A DNA stretch of 64,000 nt from the NCBI GenBank assembly GCA_028673005.1, contig CM054117.1, positions 35,480,061-35,544,060 of the forward strand, in the 5' to 3' direction. Each line of letters begins with the position of its first letter. The stretch's first letter is position 1. The stretch is from Tanypteryx hageni (Eukaryota; Arthropoda; Insecta; Odonata; Petaluridae). Below the pieces are notes generated by a model, which worked only from the letters and a program-made list of their open reading frames with translations, was not told the DNA's origin and ran no database searches. This document shows positions 46,301 through 57,285 of the stretch, piece after piece. Made by a program: the position numbers and the translations under genes.

Positions 46301-47388
46301 CCTCGAGAGAACTCATATTGCCCAACCATATAATCATTACTAGGGATTGTAATGTGGTAGTTTCCCTCTTGCTTTCCACATCGCAGTACTGTAACCGTTC
46401 AAATCGTCCCGATCACGCCTACAGCTGTAATGGACAGACTCAGCCAACATCATTTGTTTTCGGATCTATACCATATTGACAGTACTGCTGCCTACTGTCA
46501 GGCATTGATGATAGGTTTTTTTTAATAAAACCTCCATTCGAGGGTTTTGAACCCCCGTACTTTGCAATAAAAATCCGACACGCTAACCACTACACCACCA
46601 GTGCATATAACCATTTATTGCCCCCAAAAACTCAATTAGTTTTGTTTAATGCATTTATATTATGATTTTTTTCTTTAAGATTACTTTCTATCAATCATCC
46701 TATCGAAGACTTAATAAACTTAAAAGAGTAAAATTTATATGACCTGACAACTTTGCTCCTTATCCTTATTATTCGCATCCTAATAGCCTTTGACGCTAAC
46801 ATGTTAAATGATAGCTATGTTATCGGGGAAGGTAATTAGCGGCCAGTCGAAATGTCATAATATTCGATTCGAGATATTTATTGCACACAAATTTATATTT
46901 CTTACTTAAAATGTGGCATTAAAATCTTACTTGTTGTTGGCCATATAAGGATACTAGACGTTACTTTCATTGATACGCTACTGCCAAATCCTTAAGTAAC
47001 TTCCCACAAAAATATTTCCCCGCCAAATGAAATGTTCTCTTTGCATTCAAACCATCATTCCATACTTAAGAAACAGATGCTATCTCCAGCATGAGAAGCA
47101 CTTATATAAATTCCAATTCAATAATGGTTTCATTTTCATATTCTCGACTAGCTGTGGAAAGTAACTGTGGTGGAATGAATTTCTATGAAACGCTTTAACT
47201 GGCTTGTTGAATGAAAGATCCTCGTTCTTGTTTTTATTGCAGCTCTTCAGGTACCAGAAACACAAACATTTTTTTTAAATTGCTGCCTATTTAACCCAGT
47301 GATATGCCCCACTTATTGCAATGCTATCACCAAAACATCCGCAGGTTGCGCAGGAAACATCTTCAGTTCATTCTGCGTTTGCCAATGA
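43341..47388 (+). CDS. unit 4: secreted defensin-like peptide with seven cysteines (exons 43341-43428, 47243-47388)
   Basis: The precursor has 77 residues. The exon from 43320 has ATG 43341, K-L-A-R-I-A, the same signal core as unit 3 and a D-G-S-P-A-P-G pro-start; its donor is GT at 43429, phase 1. The mature exon begins after TTGCAG at 47243 with A-L-Q-V-P-E-T and ends at TGA 47386. Its cysteines read C-C-x6-C-x3-C-x9-C-x8-C-x-C. The extra cysteine is adjacent to the first canonical one, unlike the C-x-C of units 3 and 5. The residues between cysteines differ strongly from unit 3 although the signal exon and 3' UTR are close. AATAAA is at 47547. The promoter is 8.9 kb upstream, and both introns hold large transposons, so transcription of a 13-kb unit is needed for a 77-residue product. 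Confidence 0.85.
43609..44079. mobile_element. nested MITEs with CAGTGGCGGATTTA termini in unit 4 intron 2
   Basis: CAGTGGCGGATTTA starts near 43609 and again near 43811, and TAAATCCGCCACTA closes at about 44079. Two related elements are therefore nested or tandem and share the last terminus. Between them, CAGTGCTTCTCAACCTAGGT (43669) looks like a terminus of a further hAT family and is followed by a palindromic GGAACCC-TCG-GGGTTCC. Comparison with unit 3 (GGGATCTAAATCATTCG) shows the empty site. Confidence 0.75.
44104..46500 (-). mobile_element. RTE-type LINE, antisense in unit 4 intron 2
   Basis: Minus-strand copy of the 15.57-kb family with the same GACAGACTACCTATGATGAT 3' tail (44104-44130). 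It extends further 5' than the first copy and includes endonuclease sequence up to about 46.38 kb. The intron on both sides matches units 3 and 5, which fixes the insertion site just after GATAAATTAT. The 5' border is approximate. Confidence 0.85.
44240..46379 (-). pseudogene. RTE endonuclease/reverse transcriptase, heavily broken
   Basis: From the 5' side: N-W-N-V-R-T-M (endonuclease start, near 46210), then I-Q-V-Y-M-P-T-S and I-M-G-D-W near 45.80-45.90 kb, where D-W replaces the usual D-F-N. The linker follows with frameshifts, then the fingers at 45032-44600 (G-S-D-G-I-P-T-E). A deletion of about 0.7 kb removes motif A to the Y-A-D-D region. The C-terminal W-V-G-H-Y-L-R-R segment lies at 44524-44240. 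It cannot be functional. Confidence 0.85.
46525..46612 (-). repeat. tRNA-like sequence (possible SINE head)
   Basis: Minus strand: GGTGTAGTGGTTAGCGTGTC (A box / D-arm), then GGGGGTTCAAAACCC (T-arm with a B-box-like loop). The anticodon arm does not pair and no acceptor stem closes, so this is a relic next to the RTE 5' end. Confidence 0.5.
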
Positions 47389-47552
47389 ATTACTCTCACC
47401 GGTCATGGACATCTGGGAGACGACTCTTGAAGGGATATAATTATATTATGTAAATTACGATGTTACTCTTCGACATCATGTCATGAAGTGAAATACTGTA
47501 TTTCCAAAACTTTTGTTCCGTTTCGGCATGTAATGTACACGAATTTAATAAA

Positions 47553-49510
47553 GAGCATACCTAATTGATCTCTTATGTACTTGTATGTTAAAACATTTTT
47601 TGACTTGTTTAGAGTTAAGCGATATACTATAAAAGTTGATAGACTTCGAATCTTATATATTTGAATTTATTCGGCGCTGCTGTGTATACTGGTGCCGCTG
47701 CAGCCGGCTTGAGACAGGCTCATTCGGTGCGACTGCACTTGCCAGCGCGTGGAGTGCATTCACATCGAAAAATTACCTATTTAATTTCATTTTTGCATGA
47801 ATGCCATTTTTAAAACCTATAATAAATAAACGGTGCAATAGACATACACTGCCCAAACTTTTTCATATACACATATACTTTTGGTCACGCTACACTCTTT
47901 GCCCCGAAATTAACTCTGCGTGCCAATGATGTTAATGATGAGTAACAAAAGAACCAAAGCGACTGACACCATCAACCTCTCACATCTAAAGGCGTGGCAT
48001 TAACAAAAATGGACGGAATTTTAGATTAGGTAATCCCAGGGTCCCCCATCCCCTCCTCGGACGCATGCGCTGAACGTCTTGTAGAGAAAGAATGCCACTG
48101 GACGATATATAGTATTTTATGGAACATATGGCTTAGTATTATTTGTGACATCAGGCTGTACGATTGGATGGATTTTAATCACAATCCTTATAGCCATTTT
48201 TGAGTAAATCGAATTTTGTTTCAAAATATCCAAGAATGCGATTTTCACTACCATGGACTACTAAGGGGGGCCTCAGAGGCCCTCCATCTAAAATACAATA
48301 AAAAGTCATATGTACGTTTCGAACCTATTGTTATATATTTAAAAACATCATAGTAATAGAGCTATACAACTTTAGTATTTAGTAATTTATTTGAAATTAT
48401 ATGTACATAAAGACAAATACATTAGAACAATTCTTTTACATTCTTCCTCATTATGTTTTGTAGATCACATTAATATTGCAGTAAGATTGTAATTACAGAA
48501 ATAATAACAAATCTTTTAGAAAAATTATTTAATCTGATTCATCGGACGCAACAGTTTAAACAAATAGCGCACTTCACATTGTGCTTTCCACGCATATGGT
48601 GCCCTGTAAGTTAGGCTACTTGCGTGTCAAGGCATGCAGCCAATGACTAAATAATTTTCAGAAAATTTAAATATCATAACATTGATAAGAAACTTCGTGT
48701 AATTATTTTACATAAGTTTCTGCACAATGTAAGAAAATATCCAACCTTTTCCTTTGTTTGTAAAAGAGAAACATACGAAAAAACAAGCTGTGGGTCTCGG
48801 AGGCTTCCCCCTCCCCCTGGTAGTTCTAGGGTCAATTGTTGCGCAATATCGTTCTTCACTTCCGAGTGTCTATTAAGAATGATACTATCTACAAATACGG
48901 GATGCCATTCGATTTAGTTTAGCCGTATAGGCCAGTGGTCCGCAACATTTTCAATGTGACGAGCACCAATTTACATTCTAGAGCACCAAGTGAGCACCAA
49001 TATGCTTTTGTAAAAGTAGGAATGATCATAAATAAAATCAAATGAACGTCCAAGTGACTGAAAATGTCCTTTCGTACGTTATTAAAGAAAACTTATAGTA
49101 ATAGGAAAGACGATTTTTGGATTCGTAGAAGTGCACGTTAAGACTGTTAAAGAGCACTCCGGTGCTCGCGAGCCCCTAGGCTAGACTGCAGTAAGATTTT
49201 GAGAGGATCGCGGCGGAGGAAGCGTGACGTCACAGGTAAGGTACATTAATGTATGGACATTGTAATGTCACTGGACGCCATACAGTGATTTTTGTAGACA
49301 TATGGCTTACGCAGTATTATTTGTGACATCAGGCTCTACAATTCGATTAATTTTAATCAAATTCCTTAGAGCCATTTTTGAGTAAATCCAATGTTTCAAA
49401 AAATCGCCAAGAATAAACTGCCCTTTATTTTTGTGCAATATAATTTTTATCAAAAAGGGTTTGCTAAAGATAAATGCGAGATATCATTCGATTATATGCA
49501 CGCGTTTGTA
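47553..49510. other. intergenic DNA with a twice-occurring repeat
   Basis: Bases 48093-48245 and 49262-49420 are two diverged copies of one repeat. Shared blocks are CACTGGACG..ATA, CATATGGCTTA, GTATTATTTGTGACATCAGG and AGCCATTTTTGAGTAAATC. A piece of it also lies at 17704-17726. CAGTGGTCCGCAACATTTTC at 48934 resembles the hAT terminus seen at 24.59 kb but has no partner. No coding region is supported. Confidence 0.55.
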
Positions 49511-49512
49511 GT

Positions 49513-49790
49513 GATGGGCATAATCGAATGATTTCCATAATCGAATAATTAGTAATCGAGATATTTCCATAATCGAGATGTTCATTCGTTAAGATCATTC
49601 GTTAAGGTCATTCGCTAATATCTTAGTGATGGGCATAATCGAATGAATTTTGTAATCGAGATATTTCCATATGTTTCCATAATTGAGATATTCATTCGTT
49701 AAGATCATTCGTTAAAGTCATTCGTTTTGATTATTCGCTAAATCATTCTTTAAGATTATTCCGTAAAATCATTCGATAGGAGAGTATTAA
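49513..49790. repeat. imperfect tandem repeat of TAATCGA / ATTCGTTAA motifs
   Basis: Two larger units of about 110 bases each start AGTGATGGGCATAATCGAATGA (49511 and 49625). Each contains alternating CCATAATCGAGATATT and TCATTCGTTAAGATCATTCG submotifs, partly complementary to each other. It is possibly the subterminal repeat of an unidentified transposon. Confidence 0.75.
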
Positions 49791-52445
49791 AATTCTTTGT
49801 GTTTTTAAGACAATTCGTTTTCCTGAATGTTTCAAAAATATCTCAAAAAAGAGATTAAGTATATTGAACTTGGTAATTGTTGAACGCATATGTCTAGTTA
49901 GACAAGAAAGTTTTATTAATACTGAGGTATTACAACAAACAGTTTTATGAAGTTAAGCAATCAGCGCCGGCTTCAGACGGTAAGCAAGTGAGGCAGTCGC
50001 CTCAGGGCGCACTCTCAAGAGGGCGGCCTCACTCCGTTTGTGGTCACAGCAAGTTCGGTCTTGCAGCAAGAGCGGCCACCCAGCTCAAGGAGCCACATTT
50101 GGGAGAATTGAGGGAAGTATAACGGGAAACAAAGCCAACGCCCTCTGTGTTCCCTTTACTTTTGCATTTCCATAGTCTTCGACATCAAAATGCTGGTATG
50201 GCAAATGTGCGGGTCGGATCCACGAGATAGTTTTTACAAGCTTGCCGTCTCCATTGTCTCCGAGGATGAAGGAAAAAAAAAGGATGTTTTCAAGAAAGTG
50301 GGGGTAAATTTTTCACATCGGTTCCATCGACATATGTGACCTAAAAGGTCATGAGGCCTCCCTGAGCCCTTTCCACTCTCTGAGAACCCAAGAAATGGTG
50401 CGATCTGTACGAGAGTAGAGAAAATGTTTTATAGCACTCTTTCGGATGTTTTTAAAGGAAAGTAATAATTGGAGGGCAGGAACCACCAGGTCTTTGACGG
50501 CTTCTTTCTGTACGAAAATTCTCAAGAAAACCTGACACATGTTTCACACATGGGTCTCTTCACCCTCTCTCCATTACCTCTCAAAATCTCTCGAAAAAGT
50601 TATTACTTGTAGACCCTCAGATTTTCTTCGTTTGTGGAAAAAGTAACATCGCAAACAGAGCGAGAGAGAGTCATATCATATTTTTTCAGTGACAATGTGC
50701 ATTTTGCGTAAAAACTAATAGAACTGGTTAGTATTTTAATCATTTGGTTTTACTTGCTTCGGTTTCGCACTTGGGGTGTTGTTTTAGAAAACTATTTTTA
50801 TTTTGGTAGAAGGATATCCTAACAATCCAGATCTTCTCTCATCACTACGTGGTACATCTTCACTCAGCGCATCGTCTTCCAAAGGAGAGGTTAGTTTGAA
50901 TTTAATGAATTGTTACTGTTTATATTCATATTGAACTATTATTTTAGTAATCTGATTTATTTCGAGAGATTTACTTCAATTATTTCGCAATGTATTGTGA
51001 CATTTCTCGGAATAATTATTCTTATTAATGTTATCCGATGTCGAAATTTTCGCCATGCCAGAAATACCTCTAACGTTACGGATGATTCCTATAATAACTT
51101 GCAAGTCAAATTCAGTCATTCAATGTAAAAATCTCAAAAGTTGAAAAAATACACTAACCTTAATATTTAGACTGATCGTTTTGTCGGATAAACTTCCCAC
51201 CCCATACTTCGCTAAACCCTTTGTTGTGAGGAAACACTACCGGCGTTTATGACTGGAAAACCCTGACTGACTATAAATATCGCCGCTCTCAGTTGCAGAG
51301 CAACACCCATGAATTCTTCTCCATACTATCCTTGCTAAATTAATCCCTTTTCTTTGATTTTCTTTATGTGTTTCCTAAACAAATGTGAAAGATGTGAGTT
51401 TAATTCTTATATCCAAAGAGAATTCTTATAGTTAAGTAGTTATGTTATTGTCGGGCTTAATAATAGTTCTATTTCTTGATTCTTCGAATTAAGTACGATT
51501 GATAGTAAGATTAAAATTTTTAACATATTATCCTTTTCTTGTAGGATGTTATTCGTTTATCTAGTCCTTATATAATAATCATTACTTTTATTTAGTATCT
51601 TTCCATTATTGTACGATAAACTTGATAAATCTCTTGCCCCCTACTCAAGATAGCAAGTTCTTTTCTCCTGTTCAGATTTTCATCAACTTCATTAATTTAA
51701 TAAGTGACAACAATTCAAATTTTCAGGTCAATCATTGATATCAAAATAGTGAATTTCCCTTTGTCTTATATGAATCTTAGTATTAGTTGCTGTGCCTTTG
51801 ATCATAACTTAAGAATTCTCGATGAATGAATTGTTTCTTTTTAACTTTATTTAAATGATAGAATTGACAAACCTGGGACGCATATTTTCTAAAGAAATTT
51901 CAATCGAGTGTCTTATTCCTAGCGTCTCTAAATCTAAGCGTCTCCAATTCGAAATGGCTTAAATCTGACGTCTATTTTAGTTTTGCGTTTCATCTCATTT
52001 TAACCTAATGTTACCACTGCTATTCGAACTTTTGGATTACACTGTTGCACCCGATTTAATTCAACTCGTAAAAATATCTAAATTGAATTTCACATTTTAA
52101 CATTAGCGAAGATTTTTTTTTGAGAAATAGTTCAACATATTGCCTACATTTGATATTCTATTAAATTAAACAATTAGTTTTATATGTATATATTTAAAAA
52201 CTTTTCATTTTTATAACTTCATTTTAAAATTAGATTTACATATTCCGGCCTTTTTTTGTGGCGCGATGTATTTAACTTTTTTCTGTAATAGTACGCAATT
52301 TGATAGTTTGATATATTTTATTTACTGAGTGTTAAATATGTTCATAGCAACATTAACCTACACGAGATTTTAATTTTTTCACTGGCAAAATAAGATTATA
52401 TTTTCTTCTCTCTGTTTAAAAAAGGAAATGGAGACTACGTTGTAC

Positions 52446-52448
<3 letters not shown>

Positions 52449-52496
<48 letters not shown>

Positions 52497-52541
52497 TATA
52501 TATATATATATATATTAAAATATATATATATATATTAAAAT
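52449..52541. repeat. (TA)n tract with TTAAAA interruptions
   Basis: Alternating TA is broken by TTAATA and TTAAAA, next to the 3' side of the jockey fragment. Confidence 0.9.
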
Positions 52542-52544
52542 AAT

Positions 52545-53401
52545 AAAAATAAAAGATAGTAGAGAGCAGAGATCTATATCGGGAGCGTCACAAAACAACC
52601 CTTTTCAGGAAATGTTTACAATGAATATGGTATATATGATGGTGGTGAGGCTTAGTTTGCATATATGCAGGTTTTAGAAGGTAGGGGAAAAATTTTGTAA
52701 TGGTTTGGCGGCGATCATCTTCATATAGGTTTTTAATGGATTTAGGACCTTTTCAGGACCATTAAAAAAAAATTAAGTTGAGGTTATGCACAGATAGGAG
52801 TAAGTTAAGGGATAAGAGGTATTTGGGGGTTAATAGTGGTACCAGGAATTTAAAGCTGAAGGATATCTTTCGTCATCCGGTATTTGTGGCGTTTGGCGGT
52901 GTGATAGGTCCATATGGTTTGGAGGAAAGGGCTATTGGTAAGTTTGAGCCGGCGGTTGAATTTGTGTGCTTGCAGTTTAGTAAAGTCTAAAAGTGGTGGG
53001 ATATTGTGGGCAAGTTGTAGTTCTCTGATGGGTACTAGTTTGGATTGCTGGGCAATAAAGCGGAGGGTGGATGATTGAAAACTTTCTATTTTGGCTCTGT
53101 TTTTCTTTGCAGTGTTTAAATAAATTTCACTGCCGTAAGTAAGATGTGGGCGGATTAGAAGGAGGTAGAGGCGCATTTTATCGGTAAGGCTTATTTTGCT
53201 GTGAGGTCCTAGTAATGAGGAGAGGATTGATTTAGCTAATTTTGCTTTTTGAAGGGCGTGTTGGGATTGGGCTGTAAACAGCAATTTTGAGTCAAGGATT
53301 ATGCCGAGAAATTTGTGTTTCGGAACTGTTGGGATCTTTTGGCCTGCAATCTCTGGGTTTGAGGTAAGGGAGTATCGCTTAAAGCGGACTTTCAACATGA
53401 T
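52545..53401 (-). mobile_element. 5'-truncated jockey-type LINE fragment inside the hAT element
   Basis: The minus-strand frame 53398-52850 (182 codons) encodes the C-terminal end of a jockey-clade reverse transcriptase: H-K-F-L-G-I-I-L-D-S-K-L, then K-M-R-L-Y-L-L-L-I-R-P, L-T-Y-G-S-E-I-Y, and I-E-S-F-Q-S-S-T-L-R. The polymerase core is absent. About 0.3 kb of 3' UTR follows to the AT-rich tract. It interrupts the hAT transposase region. Confidence 0.8.
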
Positions 53402-53585
53402 CGCTTTATTTTAATGTAAATAACTGAAAGAATATATCATAATATCCATATACATGAGGTATTGTACTGTTATAATAACCATTTTTTAATATTATTCCTA
53501 ATTCATCTTCATAATTATTCATTAAGGTTTTATTTTTTTCGAATCTATCAACTTCAAATTTCGCCCCCGTCTGTTCGCTGGTTAT

Positions 53586-54411
53586 TTGGTACGATACCAA
53601 ATTCTGTTTATGATAAATGGTGTTAGTAAATTTTTTCGAAGTTCATCCGTTGATTTGAAGGCCTCAGTAAATTCCCTTGAGCAGATTACAGCATATTTCG
53701 AAGATTGTAGATCGGAAATAGGGTTCAATAAAATGATTATAGATGCTCAAGAACTGGCAGCAGAATTAGAGGCAGAAACAAAATTTATGCGAGAGACAGA
53801 AATTCGGCCACGAAGGAGGAATACCAATTCTGAATGTGCGCACGTCGCTCTAAGCTTACTAGATCCTCAAGACAACTTCCGAGTAAATTTTTATTATTTT
53901 GTATTGGATCAAACAATTTCTTCCATAAAGGAGAGGTTCCAGCTCCTCAAACACCACAGTAAATATTTTTGTTTCTTGTATGACTTAAGTGAATTGAAAA
54001 ACATGGACAAAAAAACAATTTTAATTCACTGTAAAAATTTGCAGACTATGCTAAGTGTTGGTGAAGAAAGTGACATAGACGCTCAAGATATGAGTGAAGA
54101 GTGTTTTAGTGAAGCAAATCAGAATAATTACCACTAGATATATTGAATTTCATTCACCAAAACAACTTAAGTGATGTTTATCCCAATAGCTTCATAGCCA
54201 TTAGAATATTGTTAACTCTACCTTTGACAGTGGCAACAGCAGAAAGGTAATTTTCTAAGTTAAAAATTATAAGAAATGCTTTACGTACAACAATATCTTA
54301 AGACCGTTTAACTGGTCTATCATTTATATCCATAGAAAGTGACATTATGGAGTCTTTGAAATATGAAGACATAATTGACGACTTTGCAGCCATAAAATGT
54401 AGATGAATGTT
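53586..54411 (+). pseudogene. hAT transposase C-terminal region (ZMYM1-like), broken
   Basis: An open frame to 54137 encodes a helical region with R-P-R-R, then F-Y-Y-F-V-L-D-Q and L-K-H-H-S-K-Y-F-C-F, typical of the domain before the dimerisation region. After a frameshift at about 54135 the next frame gives L-T-L-P-L-T-V-A-T-A-E-R, then a stop where serine is usual, then F-S-K-L-K-I-I-R-N and later S-I-E-S-D. This is the hATC dimerisation motif. The N-terminal and catalytic parts were not recognised. Confidence 0.82.
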
Positions 54412-54712
54412 TTTTAAATAAATTAAATGAAAGATGAGTTTTATTTTTCGGTATTTTATATAAATGCTTGTAATATTACCTGTAATAATAGATGATGGCA
54501 GATGGCATATATACATAAATATTTTTGTTTAATATTTGTTTATTAATTGAGCATTTAAGGTAAAAATTGGCAAATATTGTGTGGTAATTTTAAATATTAA
54601 TAAGGTAACAAATGTGAACTCCTGATCAAAACGGAACATGAGGGTGAGGGGGGAGGCCAAAGATTTCCCGCCTCAGGGCGGCCAAAAGTCTGAAGCCGGC
54701 CCTGTAAGTAAT

Positions 54713-55454
54713 CTTCGCTTAAATGTATTTAGAATCATTATTCACAAAATATTCAGTAAGGAGGAAAATATTTGTTTGGTATATACCTTGCCTCGTCCTA
54801 TACAGTATTATAATTGTCTTTTGGACCAATACAAATTCTATTTATGTGCGTCTTTCCCCATATGCAAGTGGCTATGACGGTGAATTTTTCGTTTTCTCTT
54901 GATATCTGTTTTGTTTCGTTTTATCTCAACAGATTTCGCGACGAAAATGAAAGACAGTACAATTTTTTAAATGTTTTTCTTAACTGTTTATGTTAAGACT
55001 AGCTTATTATTGTTGTTATATGGTCCAATGAATGCCTATTAAATTTCGATGGCGAGGTGATTATCTTCATTCATTTTATGGGAGATTCATGTAGCACTAA
55101 CAGATGTAAATCTAAAAATATATACCAACTTTAGAGAAAATCGCGTTTACCGACTCTGCAAATCTTCTGATTTGTTATTGATCTTTAGAAGGTAAATGAA
55201 AACTCGTTTGTTGAAATTATTTTGTAAAATAGTTCATTAACAATATTTCTTGACTTATATACTATTTTGTAATATTTTTTGAGACTTATATATGTTAATT
55301 TGTAGTAAACTATTAAAAATGAAGTCATACCTTTCACATGCAGTTAAAGTGAAAACTTTTCAGTTGAAATTAACTTGTAAAATCATTTCTGTAATATTTT
55401 GTACTTTTGTGACTTAAAATTTGTTAATTTGTATTAATAAGTATCACAGCCTTT
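54713..55454. other. AT-rich intergenic DNA, nothing recognised
   Basis: No open frame with a motif, no RNA gene, and no repeat that I could match. Confidence 0.45.
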
Positions 55455-55770
55455 AGAGGAGCTAAAATAGATACCGTCCCGGGTTCGATTCCAGTTACGT
55501 TTTTCCCCATTTGCTTTACATAGGAAGTCTCATATCCATCGTGCAGAGGTGTTTTCTTTAATACATCTTAAAATTGATATATCGGAGCGAGGTTTGTACT
55601 GTTCTATGGGGAAAAGAATTTGAATTCTAATTCTTATCACGGAATTGTGATAATTTATAGTATTTTGTTTAATTACTAATCAAACATAGCGTTTTTGCGT
55701 TTTAATTCGCCATTTATCGAATTGTTGCCATGGAGGCGAATATTACCGTACTCGCCTTCAGCATAAAAAA
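55455..55770 (+). repeat. dispersed repeat R, 5'-truncated copy
   Basis: Starts just before GGTTCGATTCC (55482-55492) and keeps TTTACATAGGAAGTCTCATATCC, ATCGTGCAGAGG, TATCGGAGCGAGGTTTGTACTG and the GTTGCCATGGAGGCG block, in the same order as the copy at 58.18 kb. Confidence 0.7.
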
Positions 55771-55842
55771 GTGAACAAATGGGTTGAATTGCAAGAGGAA
55801 TCTCCTTTTTAAGAATTAATCAAGAAAAATATCTTACAATTA

Positions 55843-55910
55843 ACGGGATTCGAACCTCTTAACCTCAGCTTCATAAGCAAACACGCTAACCATTACACCA
55901 ATTTGTTCGT
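55843..55910 (-). repeat. tRNA-like sequence (possible SINE head)
   Basis: Minus strand: TTGGTGTAATGGTTAGCGTG (D-arm / A box), then TTGCTTATGAAGC (loop with ATG) and AGAGGTTCGAATCCCGTTA (good T-arm and B box). The anticodon stem has mismatches and there is no paired acceptor, so a relic is more likely than a gene. Confidence 0.5.
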
Positions 55911-56823
55911 TACTAATTTACGATGAAAGTTATGTATTTATAGTTGCAGCTTAGTGGAATATTTTTTGCAAGCCTTCTTTTAATATTAGATTAAAATATA
56001 AACGAATTCGGCATCCGATACGAGAAGTGTAACAGAATAGATTTTTTTAAAATTATCTAATTAAAAGAAATACGTATTTCAATACATAGCACACATAACC
56101 TAACAATATGATTTAATTCCAATTTCCATTTTAATGTAAACGCAACATATTATGTGTCATCTGTTGGTGATTTTGTAAATTGATTTTGTTTTAGAAACTT
56201 ATTAATTTCAACTTTCATAGGTTTGAATATTTCTTCGGAATACCTACTCCTTTGTTAAGTCCCACGAAATATTATTCAGTGAACTTTGAAGGTACTTATT
56301 AAAAGGTTATTAAAGGTATTAAAGAATTAAAGGTTGAACTGTTTTACCTTTGCCTCACAATATAAATAGCGATTTATGTACTTTTTAGTCCATGAAAAAC
56401 GTGATTTCATAAAATAGTTTTAAATTATTTTTTTCTCGTTTCTCGACTTAAAATTCATGCAAAATCTGTTCAATTCTGAATCATCAAATTTTTATTTTAA
56501 AATTACTTTCCTTGTCGCCAGAGGCAGGGCTGTCGCTTCTCGACACTCCACTCAGAATCCGGACAAACAAACTCACACTTCCTCCATTATAGTATGATTT
56601 CATTAGATTATATAGAAAACGAGAAATAATTTGTGAATATACATCTGTGAACGGCGTCAGTAAGTTTTTACTGAATTAAGTATGAATATACAAGTGCTGA
56701 AGAAATATATAAGTGCTTCAAACTGTAGTTCATTGTAAAACCTTTAAATAATGTAATCTAAGTTATTGAAAAAACCATAACTTTAATGCATATCAAGTAA
56801 TTATCTATATTAAAGTTATTTAT
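55911..56823. other. AT-rich intergenic DNA, nothing recognised
   Basis: No coding or repeat feature could be supported. Confidence 0.45.
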
Positions 56824-57207
56824 AAAACTCTGATGTGGCCACCACATGACTTTCTCAATATCTGTAATATTTCTAAAAAATCCAAATAGGTTACATAATA
56901 ATAAATATTTTAAGAAACTGCAAGAAAATTTTAGATTTTACATAGGACAAAAATAAACTCAAACCATAGCCTTCTGATATTGGATATGCTCAGTTACATC
57001 TTAGTAACGCTCCATTTCTTTTCCTAGGTGTTGGAGCTTTGTGGCAATATCTAATATCAGAAGACTATGGTTTGAGTATATTACTGTTCTTTGTAGTCTA
57101 AAATTTATTCGCAGCTTCTTAAAATATTTATTATTATCTAACCTATTTGGAATTTTTAGAAATATTACAGATATGGAGAAAGTCATGTGGTGGCCACGTC
57201 AGATTTT
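56824..57207. mobile_element. hairpin MITE with about 160-bp inverted arms
   Basis: The left arm (about 56824-56987) and the reverse complement of the right arm (about 57047-57207) share long runs: GTGGCCACCACATGACTTTC, ATATCTGTAATATTTCTAAAAA, CAAATAGGTTA, AATAATAAATATTTTAAGAA and CTCAAACCATAG.CTTCTGATATT. The loop is about 60 bases. It has no coding capacity. RNA from it would fold into a long hairpin. It lies directly upstream of the broken unit 5. Confidence 0.85.
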
Positions 57208-57285
57208 AACTTGTATATTAGTAAATAATAATAAAAACTAAAGACATTTTAAAATATTCCCAGGTCTCACAATGAATAAAAATCA

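Larger units (their letters stand above)
49962..54704 (+). mobile_element. hAT transposon (ZMYM1-like group) with target duplication
   Basis: The left terminus CAGCGCCGGCTTCAGAC and the reverse complement of the right terminus CAGGGCCGGCTTCAGAC differ at one base. The subtermini share CCGCCTCAGGGCG-type runs. The flanking 8-mers TAAGCAAT (49954-49961) and TAAGTAAT (54705-54712) match at 7 of 8. The interior holds a C-terminal transposase remnant and a jockey-type LINE fragment. Much of 50.6-52.4 kb is AT-rich with no motif. Confidence 0.88.

Noticed and set aside
45057..46479. Several plus-strand Ser/Phe-rich frames of 80-143 codons
   Set aside because: They are antisense shadows of the broken RTE coding region on the minus strand.
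48934..49180. hAT MITE starting CAGTGGTCCGCAAC
   Set aside because: No inverted partner terminus or target duplication could be found. Only noted in the intergenic entry.
46525..55910. Functional tRNA genes at 46.57 and 55.88 kb
   Set aside because: A and B boxes are good, but the anticodon stems mismatch and no acceptor stem can be closed. Kept as tRNA-like repeats.
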